This document shows, piece after piece, positions 8,596 to 17,602 of a DNA stretch of 64,000 nt. The notes beneath the pieces were generated by a model. It was given only the letters and a program-made list of their open reading frames with translations. It was not told where the DNA came from and did no database searches. Each line of letters starts with the position of its first letter. Position 1 is the stretch's first letter. A program made the translations under genes and the position numbers. This stretch comes from Deferrisomatales bacterium. GTDB taxonomy: Bacteria > Desulfobacterota > Deferrisomatia > Deferrisomatales > Deferrisomataceae. The stretch covers positions 1 to 64,000 of the forward strand of contig JAJRUI010000110.1 of the NCBI GenBank assembly GCA_024277875.1. The letters run 5' to 3'.

Positions 8596-10350
8596 ATGGG
8601 CATCATGCACCCGGCGCTCCTGTTCGTGATCGGGGCCGTCCTGGCCGCGGTGCTCAACGGGACCGCCCGCAAGGTGGCCCTGGTGGCGATCCCCGCAGTG
8701 GCGTTCGTCAACGTGGGCCTGATGGAGCCGGGCACCTACGGCGAGCTGAGCTACCTGGGATTCCACCTGGTCACCGGCCAGGTGGACAAGCTGTCCCTGG
8801 TGTTCCTGCACGTGTTCACCCTGATGGCCCTGATCGGCGCGATCTACGGCCTGCACGTGGCCGACCGGTGGCAACCGGTGTCCGGGTTCCTGTACGTGGC
8901 CGGCTCCCTGGGGGTCACCCTGGCCGGCGACTACCTGACCCTGTTCATCTTCTGGGAGCTGATGGCGTTCTCGTCCGCGTTCCTGATCTTCCTCAGGCGC
9001 CGGCCCGAGTCGCTGCGGGCGGGGTTCCGGTACCTGCTGATGCACACGCTGGGAGGGCTCGTCCTGATGGCTGGCATCTTCCTGCGGTGGCAGCAGACCG
9101 GGGACCTGGCGTTCGGGCCGATCGCGCCCGAGGCGGCCAACCTGGCCGCGTACCTGATCCTGATCGGGTTCGCCCTGAACGCGGCCGTGCCCCCGATCCA
9201 CGCGTGGCTGCCCGACGCCTACCCCGAGAGCACCGTGATGGGCGGCGTGTTCATGTGCGCGTTCACCACCAAGACCGCGGTGTACGTGCTGGCCCGGGGG
9301 TTCGCCGGGTACGAGGTGCTCGCGATCCTGGGCGCGATCATGACCCTGTACGGGGTCGCGTACGCGATCATCGAGAACGACGGCCGCAGGATCCTCGCGT
9401 ACCACATCGTGAGCCAGGTGGGTTACATGGTGTGCGGCGTCGGGATCGGCACGGCCCTGGCGGTCAACGGCGCGGTGGCCCACGCGTACGCCCACATCCT
9501 GTACAAGGCCCTGCTGTTCATGGGGGTGGGCGCGGTGCTCGAGATGACCGGAACCTGCAAGCTGTCCGAACTGGGCGGCCTGTACAAACGGATGCCCCTG
9601 GCCCTGGTGGCCACGGTGATCGGCGGGATCGCGATCTCGGGGTTCCCGCTGACCAGCGGCTTCATCTCCAAGTCCATGGTGATCGCGGGCGCGGGCGAGG
9701 CCGGCCGCACCGTGCTCATGCTGATGCTGACGCTGGCCGCCGTGGGCACGTTCCTGTCGGTGGGTATCAAGCTGCCCTACTACATCTGGTTCGGCAAGGA
9801 CAGCGGGGTCGAGGCCAAGGACCCGCCGGCGAACATGCTGGTGGCCATGGGCATCGCCGCGTTCTTCTGCATCTTCCTGGGCGTGTACCCCGACTACTTG
9901 TACAAGATGCTGCCGCTGCCCGTGGAGTACCACCCGTACACCGCGTACCACTTCTCCGAGACGATCCAGCTCCTCGGGTTCACAGGGCTCGGTTTCTACC
10001 TGCTCCGCAAGAAGATGACCCCCAAGCCCAAGCTGAACCTGGACGTGGACTGGCTGTACCGCACCCCTGCGTCCACCCTGATGCGGTGGGACAAGGGCTG
10101 GGTGTCGCCGGCCAACGAGTGGGTCGGAGAAGTGTACCGCCGGGTGGGCTACCGGTTCGCCCTGGCCAGCGCCGCGTTCTGGTCGCGGTTCGACGCCAAC
10201 GCCATCGACGGGGTGGTGGACGGGTTGGCCACCTCGGTGCGCGACACCGGCGACCTGGTTCGCCGGACCCAGACCGGCAGGATCCAGCAGTACATCGCGT
10301 TCGGCGTGGCCGCCCTGTTCGCCGTGCTCGCCGTTGCGGTGAGTTTCTGA
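8596..10350 (+). CDS. MrpD/NuoL-like antiporter subunit of complex I (X2)
   Basis: A 584-residue polytopic subunit. The core is MrpD-like: helix 5 Glu in FWELMAFSSAF and helix 8 Lys in TTKTAVYVLARGF. The helix 7 lysine is replaced by Asn in ALNAAVPPIHAWLPDA, while the other three antiporter-like proteins of this operon keep the Lys. After about residue 470 a long amphipathic stretch leads to a last helix beginning TGRIQQYIAF, which recalls the lateral helix and terminal anchor of NuoL. It may therefore occupy the distal, NuoL-like position. The ATG at 8596 follows GGAGGAGGG. Confidence 0.85.
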   Translation: MGIMHPALLFVIGAVLAAVLNGTARKVALVAIPAVAFVNVGLMEPGTYGELSYLGFHLVTGQVDKLSLVFLHVFTLMALIGAIYGLHVADRWQPVSGFLYVAGSLGVTLAGDYLTLFIFWELMAFSSAFLIFLRRRPESLRAGFRYLLMHTLGGLVLMAGIFLRWQQTGDLAFGPIAPEAANLAAYLILIGFALNAAVPPIHAWLPDAYPESTVMGGVFMCAFTTKTAVYVLARGFAGYEVLAILGAIMTLYGVAYAIIENDGRRILAYHIVSQVGYMVCGVGIGTALAVNGAVAHAYAHILYKALLFMGVGAVLEMTGTCKLSELGGLYKRMPLALVATVIGGIAISGFPLTSGFISKSMVIAGAGEAGRTVLMLMLTLAAVGTFLSVGIKLPYYIWFGKDSGVEAKDPPANMLVAMGIAAFFCIFLGVYPDYLYKMLPLPVEYHPYTAYHFSETIQLLGFTGLGFYLLRKKMTPKPKLNLDVDWLYRTPASTLMRWDKGWVSPANEWVGEVYRRVGYRFALASAAFWSRFDANAIDGVVDGLATSVRDTGDLVRRTQTGRIQQYIAFGVAALFAVLAVAVSF

Positions 10351-10467
10351 GCCGGGCCGTGACCGAACGGACGGGGGGCGAGCGCTTCCAACCGGCGGCG
10401 GCCTGGGGCCCGCGCTCCGGTCGGCGGCACGGCACTGCCGCGGTCTACCAAAGCTGAGAGCTGACAG

Positions 10468-12135
10468 ATGACGCCTGCGTTTGCCATCGATCACAGTCTC
10501 GGGTACCCGATCCTGAGCATCCTGATCTTCCTGCCCCTGGCCGGGGCGGTGGTCGGCCTCGCCCTGCGGGGGGACCGGACGCTCCGGCTGTGGGCCCTCG
10601 CGGTCACGGTGCTCGAGGCCGTGGTCTCGGTCGCCCTGTACACGGGGTTCGACCCCACCACGGCCAAGTTCCAGTTCGTGGAGATGGCCGACTGGATCCC
10701 GGCGTTCGGCATCCGGTACGCCCTGGGGATCGACGGCATCAGCCTGCTCCTGGTGCTCCTGACCACCTTCGTGATGCCCCTGTGCGTGCTGTGCTCGTGG
10801 AAGTACATCGAAAAGCGGGTCAAGGAGTTCTTCTTCTCGCTGCTGGTCATGGAAGCCGCCATGATCGGCGTGTTCGCCGCCCTGGACCTGGTGCTGTTCT
10901 ACGTGTTCTGGGAGGCGATGCTGATCCCGATGTACCTGCTGATCGCGGTGTGGGGCGGGCCGCGCAAGGTGTACGCGTCGGTCAAGTTCTTCCTGTACAC
11001 CCTGGCCGGCAGCGTGCTGCTCCTGGTGGCGATCATCGCCCTGTACCTGAACGCGGACACGTTCCTGATCCCCGACCTGATGGCCAAGGGGTACGGGTTC
11101 GCGTTCCAGTTCTGGGTGTTCCTGGCGTTCGCCCTGGCGTTCGCGATCAAGGTCCCGATGTTCCCGTTCCACACCTGGCTGCCGGCGGCCCACGTGGAGG
11201 CGCCCACGGCGGGCTCGGTGATCCTGGCGAGCGTGCTTCTGAAGATGGGCACCTACGGGTTCCTGCGGTTCTGCCTGCCGATCACCCCCCTGGCAGTGTC
11301 GTACCTGGCGCCGGTGTTCCTGTGGGGTTCGATCGTGTCGATCCTGTACGGCGGGTTCGTGGCCCTCGGGCAGTCCGACATGAAGAAGCTGATCGCGTAC
11401 TCGTCCGTGGGCCACATGGGGTTCGTGACCCTCGGTATCTTCCTGGTGAACCTGCGGGGCATCGAGGGCGCGGTCCTCCAGATGGTGAACCACGGCATCA
11501 CCACCGGCGCCCTGTTCATCTGCGTGGGCATCCTGTACGAGCGCACCCACAGCCGCCAGATCGCCGACAACTCGGCCGTGGGCGCGTTCATGCCGGTGTA
11601 CGTGGCGTTCCTGGGCCTGTTCAGCCTGTCCTCCCTGGCGTTTCCCGGCACCAACTCGTTCGTGGGCGAGCTGCTGGTGCTCGTCGGCGCGTTCTCCCAG
11701 AACAAGCTGCTGGCCGCCCTGGCGATCCCGGGCGCCCTGCTGGCCGCCACCTACATGCTGCGGCTGCTCCAGAAGATCATCTGGGCCCGGTCGGACGGAC
11801 ACCACCACGGGCATGACGCAGACGACCGATACCTGAAGGACCTGGACCTGCGCGAGGGGTTCATGCTCGCGTTCCTGTCGGTGTTCGTGGTGTGGATCGG
11901 CCTGAGCCCCGGACCGTTCCTGCGGGTGATGGACACCAGCATCGGCCACGTGGTGGCCCAGGCGAGCGTGGCGGGCGAGGTCCCGGAAGACCTGCCCGCC
12001 CTGTGGAACACCCTGTTCCCGTCGGCCGGCCACCACGGCGGCGGCGAGCCGGCGCAGGGCGGCCACGGGAACGAACCGCCGGCAACGGGCCACGGCGGAC
12101 CGCCGCCGGCCGAACAAGGCGCACCCGGACACTGA
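10468..12135 (+). CDS. nuoM: NADH-quinone oxidoreductase subunit M
   Basis: A 555-residue antiporter-like subunit with the NuoM signature FWEAMLIPMYLLIAVWGG, the helix 7 Lys in AIKVPMFPFHTWLP and the SVGHMGFVTLG segment. A His/Gly/Pro-rich cytoplasmic or periplasmic tail (about 515-555) is unusual for the family. It is separated from X2 by 117 bases without a visible element and from nuoN by 43 bases. Confidence 0.95.
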   Translation: MTPAFAIDHSLGYPILSILIFLPLAGAVVGLALRGDRTLRLWALAVTVLEAVVSVALYTGFDPTTAKFQFVEMADWIPAFGIRYALGIDGISLLLVLLTTFVMPLCVLCSWKYIEKRVKEFFFSLLVMEAAMIGVFAALDLVLFYVFWEAMLIPMYLLIAVWGGPRKVYASVKFFLYTLAGSVLLLVAIIALYLNADTFLIPDLMAKGYGFAFQFWVFLAFALAFAIKVPMFPFHTWLPAAHVEAPTAGSVILASVLLKMGTYGFLRFCLPITPLAVSYLAPVFLWGSIVSILYGGFVALGQSDMKKLIAYSSVGHMGFVTLGIFLVNLRGIEGAVLQMVNHGITTGALFICVGILYERTHSRQIADNSAVGAFMPVYVAFLGLFSLSSLAFPGTNSFVGELLVLVGAFSQNKLLAALAIPGALLAATYMLRLLQKIIWARSDGHHHGHDADDRYLKDLDLREGFMLAFLSVFVVWIGLSPGPFLRVMDTSIGHVVAQASVAGEVPEDLPALWNTLFPSAGHHGGGEPAQGGHGNEPPATGHGGPPPAEQGAPGH

Positions 12136-12178
12136 TCCGGCATCGACCACACGAAAACGGTTCGGACACGGATTCCCC

Positions 12179-13597
12179 ATGGCATTCGCACACGAAACCT
12201 ACCTCTGTCTCGCGGCCCTGGCGCTCTTTTTCGTCTCCCTGGGCACCCCCGCACCCGGGGTGGCCCGGCGGTGGGCCCTCGTCCTCGCGGCGGTCGGGGT
12301 GGTCACCGCGGTCGGGACGTTCAGCTCCCGGGCCGACCTATTCCACGGCACGTACCGGGTGGACGCGTTCAGCCAGTCGTTCAAGGTGTTGATCGCGATC
12401 GGGTACCTGTTGGCCGTGGCCCTCGGGGAGGGCGTGCGGGGGATCAACCGGGAGCACGAGCCCGAGTACTACCTGTTCCTCACCCTGAGCGTGCTCGGAC
12501 TGACCTTCCTGGTGAGCGGGGTGGAACTGCTCACCCTGTACATCGCCCTGGAGCTGGCATCCTACGCCCTGTACATCCTGGTGCCCCTCAGGCGCAGCGA
12601 GTACACCCACCAGGTGGAGGCCGGCATCAAGTACGTGATGTTCGGCGCGGTGGCGTCGGGGATCAGCCTGTTCGGCATGAGCTACGTATTCGGCATGGCC
12701 CACACCACCCGGGTGGACGAACTCCTGCGGATGTTCCCCTCCCTGGCGTCGAGCCCGATGGGGATCGTGGGGCTGACCATGATGCTCGGCGGGTTCTTCT
12801 TCAAGCTGGCCCTGTTCCCGTTCCACTTCTGGACCCCGGACATCTACCAGGGCGCGGCCAACGAGACCACCGGCGTGATCGCCACCCTGCCCAAGATCGG
12901 TGCGGTGGCCGTGCTGATCCGCCTGACCGGCCTGGGCGCGGGCGAGAGCGCGGGGTTCGTGGGGGTGCTCACGGTGCTGGCCGTGCTGTCCATGACCTAC
13001 GGCAACCTGGCCGCCCTGGTCCAGACCGACCTCAAACGCCTGCTCGGGTTCTCGTCGATCAGCCACGCCGGGTTCATGGTCACCGGCATCCTGAGCGGCA
13101 CCGTGGCCGGGTACGCCGGCGCCATGTACTACGTGGCCGGGTACCTGCTGATGAACCTGGCGCTGTTCTTCGTGATCTACACCCTGGCCCCCCGGGGCGA
13201 GAACGTGTCCCTGGACGACCTGAGGGGCTTGCACCGCCGGGCCCCCCTGCTCGCGTTCACCCTGGCCGTGGGCGCGTTCGGCCTGGCCGGCATCCCGCCG
13301 ACCGCCGGGTTCGCGGGCAAGTTTTTCGTGCTCACGGCGGCCCTGTCCCGGGGCAACCTGGCCCTGGTGATCATCGCCGCCCTGAACACGGCCATCGGCG
13401 TGTTCTACTACCTGAAGATGGTGAAGGCCGCGTACAGCCCGCCCGAGGAGGGCGTGGCCGAACCCGAGGGCCGGGTGGGCCTGTCGCCCGTGGGCCAGGT
13501 GCTCGGCTACGGATTCGTCCTGTCGATCCTCCTCGTCGGCGCCCTGCCCGGTTCGATCGTCGGGCTGTTCCGCCGCGCCCTGGACTGGGTCGCGTAG
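12179..13597 (+). CDS. nuoN: NADH-quinone oxidoreductase subunit N
   Basis: A 472-residue antiporter-like subunit, last gene of the operon. NuoN hallmarks include ELASYALYILVP (helix 5), KLALFPFHFWTPDIYQG (helix 7 Lys) and SSISHAGFMVTG. A rho-independent terminator follows 26 bases after the stop codon. Its presence completes the B-D-H-J-K-M-N coupling core, while E, F, G and a classical L are missing. Confidence 0.95.
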   Translation: MAFAHETYLCLAALALFFVSLGTPAPGVARRWALVLAAVGVVTAVGTFSSRADLFHGTYRVDAFSQSFKVLIAIGYLLAVALGEGVRGINREHEPEYYLFLTLSVLGLTFLVSGVELLTLYIALELASYALYILVPLRRSEYTHQVEAGIKYVMFGAVASGISLFGMSYVFGMAHTTRVDELLRMFPSLASSPMGIVGLTMMLGGFFFKLALFPFHFWTPDIYQGAANETTGVIATLPKIGAVAVLIRLTGLGAGESAGFVGVLTVLAVLSMTYGNLAALVQTDLKRLLGFSSISHAGFMVTGILSGTVAGYAGAMYYVAGYLLMNLALFFVIYTLAPRGENVSLDDLRGLHRRAPLLAFTLAVGAFGLAGIPPTAGFAGKFFVLTAALSRGNLALVIIAALNTAIGVFYYLKMVKAAYSPPEEGVAEPEGRVGLSPVGQVLGYGFVLSILLVGALPGSIVGLFRRALDWVA

Positions 13598-13619
13598 GGC
13601 CCGCCCGTCTCGATCCACG

Positions 13620-14771
13620 TCAACGGGAGCCTCCGGGCTCCCGTTCTCTTTTCCGGCCGGGAACGAGGTCGAACACCGTGATCTCGGGGCGCGCCAGCAC
13701 CCGCATCGGCGGCCCCCAGGTGCCGGTGCCGCGGCTCGCGTACAGGTGGCCGCCCCCGGGCAGCTCGTACAGTCCGTCTTGCAGCGGGTAACGGAGCCCG
13801 GTCACGAACCGGAACGGGAAGATCTGGCCCAGGTGTGCGTGGCCGGACAATTGTAGATCGAACCGGCCGGCGGCCCCGGGCGCCACCTCGGGCCTGTGCT
13901 TCAGGAGCACCGTGAACCGGCCCGGATCGGGTGGGCCGGACAACGCCCCCTCGTCCACCGCGCGCCCCCCCGCGTGGGGGTCGTCCACGCCGGCGATCCA
14001 CAGGCCCCGGCCCGCGTCCCGCCCCTCGTTCCGGAGCACCGTGAAACCGCTGCCTTCTAGAAACGCGAGGCTGTGGGAAAGGCCGGCGTACGCCTCGTGG
14101 TTGCCCACCACGGCGTACTTGCCCAGGGGCGGTTCCAGTTGCCGCCACAGGCGGCCGAGCTCCTCCAGGTGGTCCACCTGGGCGTCCACCACGTCGCCCG
14201 TGGCCACCACCAGGTCGGGCTGGAGGTCCTGGATCGCGGCGACCACCGGGGCCAGGGTCCGTTCCCGCAGCAGCAGCCCCAGGTGGAGGTCCGACACCTG
14301 GACGAGCCGCAGGCGGCCGGCGATGCCCTCCGCGGGGAGCACCACGGTCTCCACCCGCACCCGGGCCGCCTCGAACAGGCCGTACACGCCGACCGCCAGT
14401 ACCGCGACGACCCCGACCGCAGCCGCTGCAGGCCCGTGGAGCGACAGGCTCGCCACCGACGGCCTCCACCACCCGGCGAAACGGAGGAGCGCCTCGCCGA
14501 CCGCGAGCGCGCCGAAGAAGACCGCTGCCAGGAACAGGAAACCGAGCCAGGTGTACGCCAGCCACGCCACCGCCCGCGCAGCCGCCTCGAACCGGGCCCG
14601 CTCCAGGAGCGGCGCCACGAACAGGCCGGCGACAGCCAGCCCCATCCACCCCAGGACAACGACCAGTCCCCCGGGCCAGAGACGCAGGAGCGGGTGCACC
14701 CCCCACAGCACCACGGCGTGCAGGGCCGCGTAGACCGCGCCGGCGATCGAGACGAACGCGAGAATGCGCAT
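13620..14771 (-). CDS. membrane-anchored metallophosphoesterase
   Basis: A 383-residue calcineurin-type phosphoesterase (YkuE/YaeI-like). The N terminus has about four membrane helices (1-140); the catalytic domain follows with the metal ligands in order: SDLHLG, GDVVD, GNHEAY, KHRP and GHAHLGQ. Relatives hydrolyse phosphodiesters or UDP-diacylglucosamine, so a role in envelope lipid turnover is possible but unproved. It is convergent with nuoN; the terminator of nuoN lies in its last codons. Confidence 0.85.
   Translation of the reverse strand: MRILAFVSIAGAVYAALHAVVLWGVHPLLRLWPGGLVVVLGWMGLAVAGLFVAPLLERARFEAAARAVAWLAYTWLGFLFLAAVFFGALAVGEALLRFAGWWRPSVASLSLHGPAAAAVGVVAVLAVGVYGLFEAARVRVETVVLPAEGIAGRLRLVQVSDLHLGLLLRERTLAPVVAAIQDLQPDLVVATGDVVDAQVDHLEELGRLWRQLEPPLGKYAVVGNHEAYAGLSHSLAFLEGSGFTVLRNEGRDAGRGLWIAGVDDPHAGGRAVDEGALSGPPDPGRFTVLLKHRPEVAPGAAGRFDLQLSGHAHLGQIFPFRFVTGLRYPLQDGLYELPGGGHLYASRGTGTWGPPMRVLARPEITVFDLVPGRKREREPGGSR
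13623..13652 (+). terminator. terminator of the nuo operon
   Basis: A perfect 9-bp stem ACGGGAGCC/GGCTCCCGT with a 4-base loop is followed by TCTCTTTT. It overlaps the 3-prime end of the convergent metallophosphoesterase gene. Confidence 0.85.
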
Positions 14772-14892
14772 GGGTTCCTCTGGCCCGATGGGGCGATCTC
14801 TCGATGGTACCCGGTCGCGGCACCGCCCGAAAGGACCGCTGGCGCGCGGCCGGCAGCGGGTCCCGGCCGGGAAAGCGTTGGCCCCGGCCGTA

Positions 14893-14923
14893 AAAAAGCC
14901 GGCTCTTCGTGAGCCGGCTTTTT
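14893..14923 (-). terminator. bidirectional-looking terminator hairpin
   Basis: A 13-bp perfect stem (AAAAAGCCGGCTC with GAGCCGGCTTTTT) and a 5-base loop, with T-runs on both strands. It ends the small minus-strand gene at 14946-15149 and separates it from the metallophosphoesterase. Confidence 0.85.
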
Positions 14924-14945
14924 CGGGTCCTCTGCGCGGGTGCGG

Positions 14946-15149
14946 TCAGCAGTCCAACCAGGACCGGGCGCCGCGGGCGAAGATCGCGTGGGATCGGCAC
15001 GGGCGCCGAGCCGGAAGCAGGGACTTCAGCCACCGGGAGAACCGTTGCCGCAGGGTGTCGAGGGGGGGCAACCCGCGCTTCCACACCACGGTCGACGTCA
15101 TGAGGAGGAACACGGCAAGGAACTGGGGCAGGACGACATTCTGAGGCAT
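14946..15149 (-). CDS. small single-helix membrane protein, unknown
   Basis: A 67-residue protein of unrecognised family. Residues 5-23 form one hydrophobic helix, followed by a basic region rich in Arg and Lys that should face the cytoplasm. It is a self-contained transcription unit: TTGAAC-N17-TATAGG promoter at 15194-15222, AGAGGGG ribosome site before the ATG at 15149, and a strong terminator at 14893-14923. That organisation is the main argument that it is a real gene. Function unknown. Confidence 0.6.
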   Translation of the reverse strand: MPQNVVLPQFLAVFLLMTSTVVWKRGLPPLDTLRQRFSRWLKSLLPARRPCRSHAIFARGARSWLDC

Positions 15150-15193
15150 GGATCCCCTCTCTCTCATCGCGGAGCCGGTGGACCAGGGACGAT

Positions 15194-15222
15194 CCTATAA
15201 CCCGGCGCCGGAGCCCGTTCAA
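15194..15222 (-). promoter_or_regulatory. putative sigma-70 promoter of the small membrane protein gene
   Basis: On the minus strand TTGAAC (15217-15222) and TATAGG (15194-15199) are spaced by 17 bp, about 45 bases upstream of the ATG at 15149. Confidence 0.55.
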
Positions 15223-15579
15223 GGGAAAAAAGTCAAAAAGCGTTTGCGTGACGGGCTGTTACCCCTGGACACGAACGGCTGCCCGCCCTCCCCGGCGACC
15301 GCCCTGTGCTGTCGAGGACCGGCCGCTGCCAGACAACAATAACCACTTTGGTCTCTTTTAGCAAGGGCGCCCCCGTTCCCCGGCCCGGACACCGGCACGA
15401 ACCCCGCCTCCACGACCCCGGCGCGGCGCTCGCTCCCACCGGGTCCGCCGGCCGACCAGGTGGCGGGATGCCGGAAAGAAACGCCGCCTCAGTGGCACCC
15501 AGTTTTTTTTCGTGCTACTATCGTGCGGGGCGGCCGCCGGGCCGCCCGTTGTTCCCTTCCCCGACGAGAGGCCGACGCC
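15223..15579. other. intergenic region
   Basis: No gene, hairpin terminator or repeat can be supported. A T-run and a TACTAT -10-like box near 15502-15521 may belong to the promoter of the hydrolase that follows. Confidence 0.4.
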
Positions 15580-16434
15580 ATGGGACGGAGGACGCCCGCG
15601 GACAAGATGGTGGTGCTTCCAGGGAGGTGCCGGCTACACCTGAGGCTGTGGTCCGGGGACGGGGCCCCGTTCCTGCTCCTCCACGGGCTGGCCAGCAACT
15701 GCCGGATGTGGGACCGGGTCGCCGGCCGGCTCGCCCGGGCCGGTCACGCCGTGGCCGCGGTGGACCTGCGCGGGCACGGCCGTAGCGACAAGCCGGCCGG
15801 GGGCTACGACTTCGCCACGGTGGCCGGCGACGTGGCCGCGGTCCTGGATCACCTGGGCTGGGACCGGCCGGTGGTGGCCGGGCAGTCCTGGGGCGGCAAC
15901 GTGGCGGTCGCGTTCGGCGCGCTCCACCCGGGCCGGTCCCGGGGGCTGGGCCTGGTGGACGGCGGGTTCATCGACCTCAGGAGCCGCCCCGGGGCGACCT
16001 GGCCCGCGGTTTCCACGGAGCTGCGCCCGCCCGACCTGTCCGGGCTGACCCCCGGCGCCCTGCGCGCCCGGATCCGGGCGGCCAACCCCGACTGGAGCGA
16101 TGACGCCGTCGACGCCATGATGACCAACTTCGAACGCCTGGAGGACGGGACCGTGCGGCCGTGGCTCCCCCTGGACCTTCACATGATGATCCTGCGGGCG
16201 ATGTGGGACGAACCCCCGTCCCGGTTCTACCCCGCGGTCCGGGAACCCGTGCTGCTGTGCGTGGCCGGAAACGGCCTGGCCGCGGCCGCGCACCACCACC
16301 GCAGCATCGGTCTCGCCCGGTCTGCCCTGCCCCGGGTCACCACGCGCTGGTTCCCCGGCATGCCCCACGACATCCACGTGCACGATCCCGCCCGGTTGGC
16401 GCGGGCGATGGTCGAGGAACTGCCGGTCTTTTGA
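15580..16434 (+). CDS. alpha/beta hydrolase
   Basis: A 284-residue alpha/beta-hydrolase fold protein. The oxyanion segment LLLHGLASN, the nucleophile elbow GQSWGGN (Ser103) and a C-terminal His in MPHDIHVHD form the expected catalytic set. The ATG at 15580 follows GAGAGG; the frame extends further upstream but without a ribosome site. Likely a cytoplasmic esterase or lactonase; substrate unknown. Confidence 0.85.
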   Translation: MGRRTPADKMVVLPGRCRLHLRLWSGDGAPFLLLHGLASNCRMWDRVAGRLARAGHAVAAVDLRGHGRSDKPAGGYDFATVAGDVAAVLDHLGWDRPVVAGQSWGGNVAVAFGALHPGRSRGLGLVDGGFIDLRSRPGATWPAVSTELRPPDLSGLTPGALRARIRAANPDWSDDAVDAMMTNFERLEDGTVRPWLPLDLHMMILRAMWDEPPSRFYPAVREPVLLCVAGNGLAAAAHHHRSIGLARSALPRVTTRWFPGMPHDIHVHDPARLARAMVEELPVF

Positions 16435-16528
16435 CCCGGATCATGGGGATCCCGGTCCTCCGGTGGCATAGTGGACCCAAGGGCGCCCTGCGTCACCCTC
16501 CCCGCGCCCGTGGAAGGAGGTGTCTGAC

Positions 16529-17419
16529 ATGGATCGACACACCAAAGGGTTCATCGTCGCGTCCCTCGTGTACTTCGTGCTGGCCGCACTGCTGGGGCTG
16601 TGGATGGGGGCCGGCGACGCCCCGGACTGGGCCCGGTTCGCCCACGTGCACTTCAACCTGCTCGGGTTCATGGCGATGATGGTGTACGGCGTGGGGTACT
16701 TCGTGATCCCCCGGTTCAACGCCCGGGAGCTCCGGTGGCCGTCCTGGGTGCCGGTGCACTTCTGGCTGGCCAACGTGGGGCTGGTGGGGATGGTCGTCAC
16801 CTACCCCCGGATGCCGTCCACCCTGTTCGGGGTGTTCGGGGGGATCTCGGTGGTGTCCGTGGTGCTGTTCGCGGTGAACCTGATCGTGACCGTGGTCGGT
16901 CCGGAGCCCGAGACCGCGGCGGCAGCGGCGCCCCGGCCGGCCGCCCCCGAGCCCCCGCCGCCGGACGTGCCGGACGCGCGCACCCTGGCCCAGATGCGGG
17001 TGGGCCAGATCCTCGTCCAGTGGCCCCACGTGGCCGACGTGCTCGTGTCGGGCGGGCTGGAGGGGCTGGCCGACCCGGCCCACCGGGAGCAGGTCAAGGA
17101 ACTTCCGGTCACCCTGGACATGGCGTGCGCCCGCCACGGACTGGACGTGGAGGCGTTGGCCACGAACGTCCGCGACGCGATCGTCTCGGCCGCCCCCGGG
17201 CCGGCCAACCCGGCCATCGGGCCCGATGACGTGCTCGGCGACATCCTGGCGCGCTACCCGTCCGTGGAGCCGGTGTTCCTCAAATACTACGGCTCCGGGT
17301 GCTTCAGCTGTCCCGGCCAGGCCACCGAGACCGTAGCCCAGTCGGCCATGATGCACAACGTCCCCCTGGACGAGGTGCTGGCGGCCCTGAACCGGGCGGC
17401 GTCCGGCGGGGACGCGTAA
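16529..17419 (+). CDS. heme-type membrane domain fused to two DUF1858 domains
   Basis: A 296-residue two-part protein. The first 130 residues hold four or five helices with histidines in HVHFNLLGFMAMMVYG and PVHFWLANVG, similar to the heme-binding start of NorB/CcoN oxidase subunits. A Pro/Ala-rich linker leads to two DUF1858-like domains (about 148-210 and 220-290); the second has a CFSCPG motif. DUF1858 occurs with ScdA/Hcp-like and disulfide proteins. The ATG at 16529 is set by GGAAGGAGG 8 bases upstream. A redox or NO-related sensing or transfer role is conceivable but not shown. Confidence 0.7.
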   Translation: MDRHTKGFIVASLVYFVLAALLGLWMGAGDAPDWARFAHVHFNLLGFMAMMVYGVGYFVIPRFNARELRWPSWVPVHFWLANVGLVGMVVTYPRMPSTLFGVFGGISVVSVVLFAVNLIVTVVGPEPETAAAAAPRPAAPEPPPPDVPDARTLAQMRVGQILVQWPHVADVLVSGGLEGLADPAHREQVKELPVTLDMACARHGLDVEALATNVRDAIVSAAPGPANPAIGPDDVLGDILARYPSVEPVFLKYYGSGCFSCPGQATETVAQSAMMHNVPLDEVLAALNRAASGGDA

Positions 17420-17558
17420 CCGGCACCCCGCGACCCGGCCCACCGACCACCGGGCTCCGTCCCCGGCGTTCCGGCCGGACGGGGCCCGTTTTCCCGCCGG
17501 CAGCCCCCCTTGCCATAGAAAAAACCGATCCGAACAACCCGGACGTCCAAACTACCGA

Positions 17559-17589
17559 TTGGACCGTGTGCAGGAGGCGCCGGTATACT
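17559..17589 (+). promoter_or_regulatory. putative promoter of the structured leader RNA
   Basis: TTGGAC (17559-17564) and TATACT (17584-17589) are spaced by 19 bp. The predicted transcription start (about 17596) lies just before the closing helix of the RNA at 17603, which fits a leader transcript. Confidence 0.5.
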
Positions 17590-17602
17590 AAATTCATCGA
17601 AA

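Noticed and set aside
8590-12180. A 1196-codon open frame on the minus strand under the complex I genes
   Set aside because: It lies opposite well-supported membrane subunits, is full of His, Gln, Gly and Arg as expected for the antisense of GC-rich hydrophobic genes, and has no domain. The same holds for the other long antisense frames.
15494-15511. TGGCACC near 15494 as a sigma-54 promoter
   Set aside because: There is no GC at the required 10-base distance from the GG.
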